Assembly (NCBI RefSeq): GCF_022179385.1
Contig: NZ_BPQS01000019.1
Location: forward strand, 1 to 64,000
DNA length: 64,000 nucleotides
Reading direction: 5' to 3'
Source: Methylobacterium longum
Lineage (GTDB): Bacteria > Pseudomonadota > Alphaproteobacteria > Rhizobiales > Beijerinckiaceae
In this document: piece by piece, positions 49,391 to 57,567 of the stretch
Layout: each line of letters starts with the position of its first letter
Numbering within the stretch: position 1 is the stretch's first letter
Program-made: the position numbers and the translations under genes
The notes under the pieces: generated by a model
What the model was told of the DNA's origin: nothing
Database searches by the model: none
The model's input: only the letters and a program-made list of their open reading frames with translations

Positions 49391-50683
49391 ATGACGGACG
49401 AGAACCGACCGCACCGTTTCGCGACCCGGGCGATCCATGCCGGCGCGGCGCCGGATCCCGCCACCGGCGCGCGGGTCCAGCCGATCTACTTCACCAACGG
49501 CTTCGTCTTCGACTCAACCGAGCAGGCGGCCGACATCTTCGCCGGTCGCCGCACCGGCTTCTCGTATTCCCGCGGCTCGAACCCGACGGTCGCCGCACTG
49601 GAGCGCCGCATCGCCGATCTCGAGGGTGCGAAGGCCGCGGTGGCGGTCTCCTCGGGGCAGTCGGCCATGCTGCTCGTCCTGATGACCCTGATGAGGAGCG
49701 GCGACGCCTACGTCGCCTCCCCGCGCCTGTTCGGCGGGTCGCTCGGCCTGATGCGCCGCCTCGACGGGCGCTACGACTTGAAGCCCCGCTTCGCCGCCGG
49801 CATGACGCCGGAGGAGTTCGAGGCGGCGATCACGCCGGAATGCCGGGCGATCGTCTGCGAATCGATCGTGAATCCCTGCGCGTCCGTGATGGACCTCGCG
49901 GGGATCGCCGCTGTCGCCCGCCGCCACGGGCTGCCGCTGGTGGTGGACAACACCCTCGCGTCCCCGGCCCTGATCCGGCCGATCGAGCACGGCGCCGACA
50001 TCGTCGTGCACTCGACATCGAAGTTCCTGGGCGGCTCCGGCCAGACCATCGGGGGCGTGATCTGCGATGCCGGCCGCTTCGACTGGGCGAGGACGGGGGG
50101 CTACAACCTGATCACCGAGCCCTGGCCGGATTACGACGGGCTGGTTCTGACCCAGGCTTTTCCGGAGACCCCGTTCGCGGCGGCCTGCCGGTTCTTCGGC
50201 CTGCGCGACCTCGGGCCCGGCCTGTCGCCGATGAACGCGTTCCTGACGCTCACGGGCATCGAGACCCTGCCGCTGCGCATGGAGCGGCACTGCGCCAACG
50301 CCCGGGCGGTGGCGGCCTTCCTGAAGGATCATCCCGCGGTGGCCCGGGTGAGCTACCCGCTTCTGCCGGGCCAGCCCGGGGAAGAGCTCGCCCGGCGCTA
50401 CACGCCGGCCGGGCCGGGCTCGATCTTCACTGTCGCGCTGAAGGGCGGCGAGGCGGCGGCGCTCCGATGCATCGCCGCCCTGGAGCTGATCTCGCACCTC
50501 GTGAACATCGGCGAGATCAAGTCGCTGGTGATCCACCCGTCCTCGACCACGCACCGGCAGTTGCCGGAGCACGAGAAGGCCGCCGCGCAGGTCGGGCCCG
50601 AGACCGTCCGGCTGTCGATCGGCCTGGAGAACGAGGCCGACCTGATCGCCGACCTCCGGCAGGCGCTGGACAGCCTGGGCTGA
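49391..50683 (+). CDS. metY: O-acyl-homoserine sulfhydrylase (MetY/MetZ type)
   Basis: PLP enzyme that makes homocysteine from an O-acylhomoserine and sulfide. 430 aa: RAIHAGAAPDPATGARVQPI, SSGQSAMLLVLMTLM, PLP lysine in HSTSKFLGGSGQTIGG, and GEIKSLVIHPSSTTHRQL near the end. Length and the C-terminal block fit the O-acetylhomoserine (MetY) branch; O-succinylhomoserine use cannot be excluded from sequence. It follows the response regulator by 58 nt but is probably independent; a strong hairpin follows it. No methionine-responsive riboswitch was seen in the short upstream gap. Confidence 0.85.
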   Translation: MTDENRPHRFATRAIHAGAAPDPATGARVQPIYFTNGFVFDSTEQAADIFAGRRTGFSYSRGSNPTVAALERRIADLEGAKAAVAVSSGQSAMLLVLMTLMRSGDAYVASPRLFGGSLGLMRRLDGRYDLKPRFAAGMTPEEFEAAITPECRAIVCESIVNPCASVMDLAGIAAVARRHGLPLVVDNTLASPALIRPIEHGADIVVHSTSKFLGGSGQTIGGVICDAGRFDWARTGGYNLITEPWPDYDGLVLTQAFPETPFAAACRFFGLRDLGPGLSPMNAFLTLTGIETLPLRMERHCANARAVAAFLKDHPAVARVSYPLLPGQPGEELARRYTPAGPGSIFTVALKGGEAAALRCIAALELISHLVNIGEIKSLVIHPSSTTHRQLPEHEKAAAQVGPETVRLSIGLENEADLIADLRQALDSLG

Positions 50684-50702
50684 GGATCGGCCCGTCGGTG
50701 AG

Positions 50703-50725
50703 GCCGCCGGATCGCCGCCGGCGGC
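50703..50725 (+). terminator. Hairpin after the sulfhydrylase gene
   Basis: GCCGCCGG (50703-50710) and CCGGCGGC (50718-50725), 7-nt loop, about 20 nt after the stop codon. No T-run. Confidence 0.35.
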
Positions 50726-50964
50726 GGCGCGCATGCCGATCTCCGGCCGGTGACGGTCCGCCGATCGCTTCTCGCGCCCGAACCCGATGGCGGTGAGGCA
50801 TGGGGCGGCCTCGAACGAACCCTCCCGCCGGCGCGCGATCCCCGGAGGTCTCCCCCGAGGCTGTGCGCCCGCACCTCAGGCTGCAGGCGCGGAGGGGAGC
50901 GGGCACGTTCGGGACCGGACGGGGCGCGGGACGTGCCGCGCTCCCATGACCCGACCGGCCTGTC

Positions 50965-52134
50965 TCACCGCCGCCGCTCCAGAATCGAGACGTAATTGGC
51001 AACCGCCGCCCCGCCCATGTTGAAGATCCCGGCGAGCTCCGCTCCCGGCACCTGCATCTCGCCCGCCTCGCTCATGAGCTGAAGGCAGGCCATCACGTGC
51101 ATGGATACGCCGGTCGCGCCCACCGGATGACCCTTGGCCTTCAGGCCGCCGGACGGGTTGATCGGGAGCCGGCCCCCCTTCTCGGCCAGCCCCTCGCGCA
51201 CCACGCGGTAGCCCTCGCCCGGGGCGGCGAGGCCCATCGCCTCGTACTCGATCAATTCCGCGATGGTGAAGCAGTCGTGGGTCTCCACGAAGGAGAGGTC
51301 GTCGTTGCCGATCCCCGCCTGAGCCCGCGCCTTCTCCCAGGCGAGGCGGGCCCCCTCGAACGCGGCCGGATCGCGGCGCGACAGGGGCAGGATGTCGTTG
51401 ACATGGGCCCGGGCGCGGAAGCCGACCGCCCGCTCCAGGGTTTCGGCGGTCTCGGCATCGGCCACGACCAGCGCGGCCGCGCCGTCCGAGATCAACGAGC
51501 AGTCCGTGCGCCGCAGGGGCGCCGCGACATAGGGGTTCTTTTCCGAGACCCGGTTGCAGAACTCGAAGCCGAGGTCCTTGCGCAGTTGCGCGTAGGGGTT
51601 GGCGACGCCGTTGCGGTGGTTCTTGGCGGCGATCCGGGCCAGCTCCTCGCTGCGGTCGCCGAAGCGCTGGAAGTAGCCCGCCGCGATCCGGCCGAACACG
51701 CCGGCGAAACCGCCCTCGATGTCGGCCTCCTCCTTGCGGTAGGAGGCGCCGAGGAGGATGTCGCCGGTCTCGGCCACGGACTTGGCCGTCATCTTCTCGG
51801 CGCCGACCACCAGGGCGATCCGGCCCCGGCCGCTGTCGACGAAGTCGAGGGCGGCGTAGAGGGCCGCCGAGCCGGTGGCGCAGGCGTTCTCCACGTGCGT
51901 GGCGGGCGCGTGGGCGAGGCCCGGCCGGTTCACCGCCACGAGCGAGCCCTCGAAGCCCTGCTTCGAGAAGCCGGTGTTCATCGAGCCCACGTAGATGCCG
52001 TCGACCTGGGAGTCCTCGACGCCGGCATGGGCCAGCGCCTCGCCGGAGACGCGGGCGATCAGCCCCTCGACATCCGGTTCCTCAAGCTTGCCGAAGGGCG
52101 TGTGGGCCCAGCCCACGATGCAGGCGCGCGTCAT
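50965..52134 (-). CDS. Thiolase-like acetyl-CoA acetyltransferase, SCP2 type
   Basis: 389 aa of the SCP2/lipid-transfer-type thiolases: MTRACIVGWAHTPFGK, ENACATGSAALYAALDFV with the nucleophilic Cys, VVGAEKMTAK, HDCFTIAELIEYEAMGL and GGLKAKGHPVGATGVSMHV. Canonical thiolases have a second active-site Cys in CxG near the C terminus; here the end is IFNMGGAAVANYVSI with no Cys, the SCP2/acetyl-CoA-like non-canonical pattern. Substrate unknown: fatty acyl, sterol-like or benzylsuccinyl-type CoA esters are all seen in the group. No partner acyl-CoA enzyme adjoins it. Confidence 0.85.
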   Translation of the reverse strand: MTRACIVGWAHTPFGKLEEPDVEGLIARVSGEALAHAGVEDSQVDGIYVGSMNTGFSKQGFEGSLVAVNRPGLAHAPATHVENACATGSAALYAALDFVDSGRGRIALVVGAEKMTAKSVAETGDILLGASYRKEEADIEGGFAGVFGRIAAGYFQRFGDRSEELARIAAKNHRNGVANPYAQLRKDLGFEFCNRVSEKNPYVAAPLRRTDCSLISDGAAALVVADAETAETLERAVGFRARAHVNDILPLSRRDPAAFEGARLAWEKARAQAGIGNDDLSFVETHDCFTIAELIEYEAMGLAAPGEGYRVVREGLAEKGGRLPINPSGGLKAKGHPVGATGVSMHVMACLQLMSEAGEMQVPGAELAGIFNMGGAAVANYVSILERRR

Positions 52135-52561
52135 CCGGTCCTCTCCCTGGTCGCGTCGTGACGATGGGCCCGCCGCCGTCCGCGATCAAGCGGCGTCGGA
52201 CGCGAAGGCCTGCGACGCCGCTCCCGCGCGCAAGCCTGTCCGGGGGCCAGCGTGGCGGCCCCTGTGTCGGCCAGCGTGTCGGCCGGGACCCGCCGTCGCG
52301 CCGGCTCCGCACGTCGCTCCGCGCCTCGGGCCCGACGGGACCCGAGACTGCGCCGGCATCCTGGTCCGGCGCCGCCGGGCCGCAGAGGCCGGAGCGGAGC
52401 CGGTCCACGTCTTAGGACGGGCGCAGGACGATCTGGGACCGCTGACCCGGAGGTCGGCCTGCGCCGGGGCGTCGGCGCACGATCCGGCATCCGCACCCGG
52501 CGAATCGTAGCGCGCGCCGATTGCGGCGGCGCGCTCGCGCGGCCGATCCGGCGCGGTCCGG
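52135..52561. other. Intergenic region, no gene seen
   Basis: About 430 nt, very GC-rich (Arg/Pro-coding in all frames), between the thiolase and dehydratase genes. No promoter, hairpin or small gene stands out. Confidence 0.5.
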
Positions 52562-54283
52562 TCACCCGTCGCGATCGCTCTCCCCCATCAGGAAGTCGAA
52601 GTCGCAGCCTTCCGGCGCCTGCGTGACGGTGCGGCGGTAGAGCGCCTTGTAGCCGCGCTTCGGCGCCGGCGGCGGCTGGAAGCCCTCCATCCGTCGGGCG
52701 ATCTCCGCGTCGTCGACCAGCAGGTCGATCCGCTTGTCGCGGATCGACAGACGGATCCGGTCGCCGTCGCGCACCGCGGCCAGCGGCCCGCCGATGGCGG
52801 ATTCGGGGGCGATGTGAAGCACGATCGATCCGAAGGCCGTCCCGGACATCCGCGCGTCCGAGATGCGCACCATGTCCTTCACCCCTGCCCGGGCGAGCTT
52901 CTTCGGGATGGGCAGGTAGCCGGCCTCCGGCATGCCGGCGGCGTGCGGCCCGGCATTCTGCAGGACCAGCACGTCGCCCGGCGCGACGTCGAGGTCGGGA
53001 TCGTCGATCCGCCGGCTCAGGTCTTCGAGGCCGGTGAACACAACCGCCCGCCCCTCGGACTCGAACAGCGCCGGGGTCGCCGCCGCGCGCTTGAAGATCG
53101 CGCCCTCGGGCGCGAGGTTTCCGGTGAGGGCGACCAGCCCTCCGACCGGCGAGACCGGATTCTCGAACGCGCGGATCACCGCGCGATCGACCCAGCCGGC
53201 GGGTTCGTCCAGCCGCTCGGCGAGAGTACGTCCCTCCACATCCACGGTGTCGAGATGCAGCAGCGGCCGCAGCTCGCGCAGCAGAGCGCCCATGCCGCCG
53301 GCCGCGTGGAAATCCTCCATGTAGCCCTCGCCCACGGGCTTGAGGTCGACCAGGACGGGGGTCTCGTCGGAGATCTGGTTGAAGCGCGCGTAGGGGATGC
53401 GGATGCCGAGCCGCCCCGCCACCGCCGTGAGGTGCACGATGGCGTTGGTCGAGCCCGATACGGCCATCAACACGCGAATGGCGTTCTCGACCGACTTCTC
53501 CGTGATGACCTGAGAGGGCCGGATCTTCGACTGGATCAGCCGCACTGCGGCCCGCCCGGTCTCTTCGGCGGCCACCAGCCGGTCGGAATGCACCGCCGGG
53601 ATCGCCGCCGTGCCGGGCAGCGACAGGCCGAGCGCCTCCGCGATGCACGCCATGGTCGAGGCCGTGCCCATCACCGCGCAGGTGCCGGCGGTGACGGAGA
53701 GCCGTCCCTCCACCTCGGCGATCTCCTCCGCGTCGACCGTGCCGGCCCGGTACTTCGCCCAGAAGCCGCGGCAGTCGGTGCAGGCGCCGAGCCGCTGGCC
53801 CCGGTGACGGCCGGTGGACATCGGGCCGGTGACCAGCTGGATCGCCGGCAGGTCGGCGGAGGCCGCCCCCATGAGCTGGGCCGGCACGGTCTTGTCGCAT
53901 CCACCGATCAGCACGACGGCGTCCATCGGCTGGGCCTGGATCATCTCCTCCGTGTCCATGGCCATGAGGTTGCGATACATCATGCTGGTCGGATTGAGGA
54001 AAACCTCACCCAGCGACACGGTCGGGAACGGCCGCGGCAGGGCGCCGGCCGCCAGTACGCCGCGGGAGACCGCCTCCACCAGCTCGGGCATGCCGCGGTG
54101 GCAGTTGTTGAAGCCGGACGGCGTCATGGCGATGCCGACCACCGGCTTGTCCAGCAGGCCCGGCGAGATGCCCATCGAGCGGGCGAAGGAACGGCGTAGG
54201 TAGCGCGCGAAGTCGCGGTCGCCGTAATTGGTCAGGCCCCGGTCGAGCCCGTGCGGCTCCCCGTGTCCGGCGTCTTCGCTCAT
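52562..54283 (-). CDS. IlvD/Edd family Fe-S dehydratase (L-arabonate-dehydratase-like)
   Basis: 573 aa: GGCDKTVPAQLM, GACTDCRGFWAKYRAG and GTCAVMGTASTMACIAEALG give the cysteines of the cluster and Mg-binding region; GSTNAIVHLTAVAGRLGI and SDARMSGTAFGSIVLHIAPE are the sugar-acid dehydratase blocks. IlvD proper and Edd have different Cys spacing; the CTDCRGFW motif is that of the aldonic-acid dehydratases (arabonate, xylonate). The substrate is not certain. The start at 54283 (MSEDAG) is chosen on homology; the frame stays open upstream. The gene lies downstream of the NUDIX pair on the same strand. Confidence 0.88.
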   Translation of the reverse strand: MSEDAGHGEPHGLDRGLTNYGDRDFARYLRRSFARSMGISPGLLDKPVVGIAMTPSGFNNCHRGMPELVEAVSRGVLAAGALPRPFPTVSLGEVFLNPTSMMYRNLMAMDTEEMIQAQPMDAVVLIGGCDKTVPAQLMGAASADLPAIQLVTGPMSTGRHRGQRLGACTDCRGFWAKYRAGTVDAEEIAEVEGRLSVTAGTCAVMGTASTMACIAEALGLSLPGTAAIPAVHSDRLVAAEETGRAAVRLIQSKIRPSQVITEKSVENAIRVLMAVSGSTNAIVHLTAVAGRLGIRIPYARFNQISDETPVLVDLKPVGEGYMEDFHAAGGMGALLRELRPLLHLDTVDVEGRTLAERLDEPAGWVDRAVIRAFENPVSPVGGLVALTGNLAPEGAIFKRAAATPALFESEGRAVVFTGLEDLSRRIDDPDLDVAPGDVLVLQNAGPHAAGMPEAGYLPIPKKLARAGVKDMVRISDARMSGTAFGSIVLHIAPESAIGGPLAAVRDGDRIRLSIRDKRIDLLVDDAEIARRMEGFQPPPAPKRGYKALYRRTVTQAPEGCDFDFLMGESDRDG

Positions 54284-54318
54284 GACATCGATCCCTGAAA
54301 CGTCTGCGCCACATGCGG

Positions 54319-54408
54319 TCAGCGCAGGTGGAAGGCGATCCACGCGACCCCGGCCAGCACTACGGCGGTCAGCAACCCCCGAGCGAGTACGCGATAGCGG
54401 ATTCTCAC
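54319..54408 (-). CDS. 29-aa single-helix membrane peptide coupled to the NUDIX gene
   Basis: A GTG at 54408 overlaps the stop of the NUDIX gene by 4 nt (GTGA). It encodes RIRYRVLARG, then a hydrophobic helix LLTAVVLAGVAWIAF and an HLR end: a basic N terminus and one membrane helix. The overlap favours translation by coupling, although no Shine-Dalgarno site of its own is needed or seen. It ends 35 nt before the dehydratase start. Function unknown. Confidence 0.5.
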   Translation of the reverse strand: MRIRYRVLARGLLTAVVLAGVAWIAFHLR

Positions 54409-54974
54409 GCGCGGAACAGCTCCGGATGGCGCGCCCGCAGTGCAAGGACGAGGGTGAGCGTCTTCAGGTCGGTGATCGCCGCCTCGTCGGCCCGGGCGGC
54501 GAGTTCCGCAAGCGGCATCTCGACAACGCGGATGTTCTCGTGCTCGCCCGCAGCGCCGCCGCCGTCCTCGATCCGGTCCGCCTGGCCGTAGGAGCCGAGG
54601 TAGAGGTGCAGCTTCTCGGTGGTCACGCCTGCGCAGGAATAGGTGGCACCGACGAATTCGAGATCGGTCAGGCGGAGGCCGACCTCCTCCAGCACCTCCC
54701 GGCGGGCATTCTGCTCCGGGCTCCCATCATCGATCAGGCCTGCCGGGGCCTCGAGCTGGACCTGCTCGCCGGCCGCGAACAGGGGCGGTACCCGAAGCTC
54801 GCGCACGAGCGCGGCGACCTTGCGCACGGGATCGTAGGGCAGGATCCCCACCGCGTTGCCGTGGTCCTCGATCTCCCGTTCGACGACGGCGCCGTTGGCG
54901 AGGCGCACCCGCGCAATGCCGAACCGGCTCCAGCCCTCGTGGATGAAGCGAATCTCGAGGATCTCGGCTTTCAT
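54405..54974 (-). CDS. NUDIX hydrolase, NudK/GDP-sugar pyrophosphatase-like
   Basis: 189 aa: EREIEDHGNAVGILPYDPVR, a beta-sandwich start, then the NUDIX box GLIDDGSPEQNARREVLEEVGL. The box is one residue shorter than the classical 23 and has Ser where the first Glu usually is, while the RE..EE..G core is intact; the same spacing occurs in E. coli NudK as I remember it. Family members cleave GDP-mannose or ADP-ribose. GGGAGG lies 6 nt before the ATG at 54974 (and abuts the ATG at 54980), which decides the start. Confidence 0.88.
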   Translation of the reverse strand: MKAEILEIRFIHEGWSRFGIARVRLANGAVVEREIEDHGNAVGILPYDPVRKVAALVRELRVPPLFAAGEQVQLEAPAGLIDDGSPEQNARREVLEEVGLRLTDLEFVGATYSCAGVTTEKLHLYLGSYGQADRIEDGGGAAGEHENIRVVEMPLAELAARADEAAITDLKTLTLVLALRARHPELFRA

Positions 54975-55146
54975 AGGCATCCTCCCAACACTGATCGCCC
55001 TACACGGAAGCGTGTCCCGTTGTTCCGGGAACGCTGAAGCACGAGGCTAGGTTTGGTCGGACATGCGCATGGCCACGCTTCCGCGGGGCATGCCCCGGTC
55101 AGGATCGATGCGGGCAGAGAAGATCAGCGGGATTGTGGGGTGATCG

Positions 55147-55599
55147 ATGCGGGACGCCGTCGCGATCTGGGCCGCGCTGGTTCTCACCTACATGGTCTTC
55201 GCCGGCGCCGTGAATGTGAGCGAGAGCGTGGCGGCCGTGGGCTGTGCCAGCCTGGGCACGCTGTGGTGGTGGGGCGTCGGTCGGCGCGGGGGCACGCGCT
55301 TTCACTTCGATCGCTTGACGCTCCGGCCGCTCGGCCCAGCCATCCTCGCTGTACCTCGCCAAGCCGTCCACGTCGGGCTCCGCCTGTCGAGGGTCGTGCT
55401 CGGGCGCGCCGGCGGCGGTACGACGCGCGAGCGCACCGCGAGTGAATTGTCCTGGGCCGCGGCGTCGGGCGACACGGTCTACGCCGCGCGGGCCGTCGGG
55501 CTGTTCGCCGCCTCGCTCACGCCGGACAGCTACGTTCTGATTCTCGACCGCGAGCACGGCACCGTGGCGACGCACGCCCTCGAGGACGACGCCCCATGA
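55147..55599 (+). CDS. Antiporter subunit, MrpE/MbhA-like
   Basis: First gene of a seven-gene antiporter cluster. 150 aa with N-terminal helices (VAIWAALVLTYMVFAGAVNV) and the MrpE region LTPDSYVLILDREHGTVATH near the C terminus. Known role: accessory membrane subunit of Mrp-type cation/proton antiporters. The gene is divergent from the NUDIX gene and overlaps the next one by 4 nt. Confidence 0.85.
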   Translation: MRDAVAIWAALVLTYMVFAGAVNVSESVAAVGCASLGTLWWWGVGRRGGTRFHFDRLTLRPLGPAILAVPRQAVHVGLRLSRVVLGRAGGGTTRERTASELSWAAASGDTVYAARAVGLFAASLTPDSYVLILDREHGTVATHALEDDAP

Positions 55600-55847
55600 A
55601 CATCTGGACGGCCGCCGTCCTGGCGCTGCTTCCGCCGCTCGGCCTCGCGGCGGCCCTGACATGGCGGGGACGGCCGGGCCAGCGCTTCGCAGCCTGTCAG
55701 CTCGTCGGCAGCATCACGGTCCTGATCCTGACCTTCATGGCCTTTGCCACCGACCAAGCCGCGACCACCGACCTCGCTCTCACCCTGGTCCTACTCAACC
55801 TGCCGGGCACGATGCTGCTCGCGGTGTTCCTGGAGCGTTGGATATGA
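55596..55847 (+). CDS. Antiporter subunit, MrpF/MbhB-like
   Basis: 83 aa, three membrane helices (NIWTAAVLALLPPLGLAAAL, FAACQLVGSITVLILTFMAF, LALTLVLLNLPGTMLLAVFL), the MrpF pattern. Starts at an ATGA overlap with the E-type gene and ends in an overlap with the G-type gene. Confidence 0.85.
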   Translation: MNIWTAAVLALLPPLGLAAALTWRGRPGQRFAACQLVGSITVLILTFMAFATDQAATTDLALTLVLLNLPGTMLLAVFLERWI

Positions 55848-56128
55848 GCATCCTCATCGGCCTGGCTGTCGGTCTGGCGGTGGCGGTGACGTGGCTCGTC
55901 GCCATCGCCCTGTGGCGCCTGCCTCGGGCGCTGGACCGGCTGCACGCGCTCGCCTTCCTGAACGTCGCCGCGGCGTTCCTGGTCACCGCGGCGGCGTTCC
56001 TCGCCGACGGCATCTCGGGACGATCTCTCAAGATCCTCGTGATGATGATCGTCTTCCTTGCCTGGGCGGCGGTGCTCTCGCACGTGTCCGGCCGGGCGCT
56101 GTTGATGCGCGAGGGCCGCTCGGCATGA
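55844..56128 (+). CDS. Antiporter subunit, MrpG/MbhC-like
   Basis: 94 aa: GLAVGLAVAVTWLVAIALWR, LPRALDRLHALAFLNVAAAF, ILVMMIVFLAWAAVLSHVSG, the three-helix MrpG pattern with its LDRLHA block. Overlaps its upstream neighbour by 4 nt and is followed 10 nt on by the MbhD-like gene. Confidence 0.85.
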   Translation: MSILIGLAVGLAVAVTWLVAIALWRLPRALDRLHALAFLNVAAAFLVTAAAFLADGISGRSLKILVMMIVFLAWAAVLSHVSGRALLMREGRSA

Positions 56129-56138
56129 GGATGCCGCG

Positions 56139-56390
56139 ATGACGCTCATCCTGCCGCTGCTGTTTCTGCTCACCGCCGTGTCGGGCACCGCCGTGGTGCT
56201 GGTGCGCGACCCAGCCCGTCAGATCTTCGCCATCGCGGTCAACGGCCTCGTGCTGGCGATCCTGTTCGACGCCCTTCAGGCCCCCGACGTCGCCCTGTCG
56301 GAACTGGCCGTCGGAGCGGCGGCCGTACCGCTTCTCTTCCTCGTGGCGCTGATGGCGGTTCGGACCCGACCGCCCGAGGAGAAGTCGTGA
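56139..56390 (+). CDS. MbhD-like antiporter subunit (DUF4040)
   Basis: 83 aa of three hydrophobic helices. FDALQAPDVALSELAVGAAA is the DUF4040/MbhD signature, also found in the C-terminal part of large MrpA. Having it as a separate gene is the Mbh-style split. Ends in a 4-nt overlap with the next gene. Confidence 0.85.
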   Translation: MTLILPLLFLLTAVSGTAVVLVRDPARQIFAIAVNGLVLAILFDALQAPDVALSELAVGAAAVPLLFLVALMAVRTRPPEEKS

Positions 56391-57163
56391 GCCCCCGCGC
56401 CCGGATCGCGCTGCTGGTCCTGGCAGGGCTCGTCCTGCTTCCCGGCACGGGGGCGGTCATCGCCGGTTTGCCACCCTTCGGATCGACGATTGCCCAGTAC
56501 GGCGAACGCATCAACGCGATCACCCCGCAGGTGCGGCACGTCGCCAACATGGTCAGCGCGATCAACTTCGACCTGCGCGGCCTCGATACCCTCGGCGAGG
56601 AGTTCATGCTGCTTGCCGCCATCACCGGCACGGTGGTGCTGCTGCGCGGCCGACGCGGCGAGGGCAACACCGAGCGCGCCATGCGCCGGCCTGGCCGCGC
56701 CGTGATCCCCCGCTCCGACACAGTGGTGCTCGTCTGCCGGATCGCCGGCCCGCTCACCGCCCTGTTCGGGCTGTATGTGGTGCTGCACGCCACCGTAACG
56801 CCCGGCGGCGGCTTCCAGGGCGGCGTGATCCTCGCGTCCGCAACCCTGCTGATCTACCTCGGCGAGGGCTATGCCGGCTGGCGCGATACCGTGCGCAGTC
56901 ACTGGCTGGATGCCATGGAGGGCGGCGGCGCGCTGCTCTTCACCCTGTGCGGGCTGGCGCCGATGCTGACCGGCGCCGCCTTCATGCAGAACGTATTGCC
57001 GCTCGGCACCTTCCGGGACGTGTTCTCGGGCGGCCTGATGCTCGTCGAGAATCTCGGCGTCGCCCTGGCGGTGACGGGCGGCTTCACGCAGCTCTTCCTG
57101 GAATTCATGGAGGAGACCCGCGCGGCCGACGAGCCCGACGAGCCCGGGGAGGAATCGGCGTGA
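56387..57163 (+). CDS. Fused MbhE-like and MrpB-like antiporter subunit
   Basis: 258 aa, GTG start. The N-terminal third has VSAINFDLRGLDTLGEEFML followed by ITGTVVLLR, the MbhE/MrpA-C-terminal pattern; the rest (RIAGPLTALFGLYVVLHATV, TPGGGFQGGVILASATLLIY, EGYAGWRD) is the MnhB/MrpB domain. So two subunits separate in archaeal hydrogenases are joined here. A 4-nt overlap links it to both neighbours. Confidence 0.85.
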   Translation: MSPRARIALLVLAGLVLLPGTGAVIAGLPPFGSTIAQYGERINAITPQVRHVANMVSAINFDLRGLDTLGEEFMLLAAITGTVVLLRGRRGEGNTERAMRRPGRAVIPRSDTVVLVCRIAGPLTALFGLYVVLHATVTPGGGFQGGVILASATLLIYLGEGYAGWRDTVRSHWLDAMEGGGALLFTLCGLAPMLTGAAFMQNVLPLGTFRDVFSGGLMLVENLGVALAVTGGFTQLFLEFMEETRAADEPDEPGEESA

Positions 57164-57567
57164 GCATGCTGCCCTACGCGGTCGCCGCGTGGCTCTTCGG
57201 GATCGGACTCTACGGCATCGCCACGAGTCGCAACTTCATCCATCTCGTCGGCTGCCTCGGCGTCTGCCAGTCGGCGACCTACGTGCTCCTGCTCGGCCTC
57301 GGCTATCGCTGGGGCAGCATCGCGCCGATCTTCTACGATCATCCGCCCGGCACGCCCGCCGTCGATCCGGTGATGCAGGCACTGGTGCTCACCGACATCG
57401 TAGTCGGCGCGACGCTCACAGCCCTCCTCCTCGTGCTGACGATTCAGGCCTACAAGCGCGGTGGCAGCCTCGATCCGGAGAAGCTCCGGCCGATGCGCGC
57501 GGGGGGCAAGTCCGGCCGCGATCCGGGACCGAGTCGGGTGAGCGATGCGGAGCGGAGCGTCTCGTGA
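57160..57567 (+). CDS. Antiporter subunit, MrpC/NuoK-like
   Basis: 135 aa, GTG start (57160; an ATG at 57166 is the alternative). Three helices: YAVAAWLFGIGLYGIATSRN, LVGCLGVCQSATYVLLLGLG, ALVLTDIVVGATLTALLLVL; the last has the VLTDIVVGA element of MrpC and NuoK. A hydrophilic tail of about 35 residues follows. Overlaps both neighbours by 4 nt. Confidence 0.88.
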   Translation: MSMLPYAVAAWLFGIGLYGIATSRNFIHLVGCLGVCQSATYVLLLGLGYRWGSIAPIFYDHPPGTPAVDPVMQALVLTDIVVGATLTALLLVLTIQAYKRGGSLDPEKLRPMRAGGKSGRDPGPSRVSDAERSVS

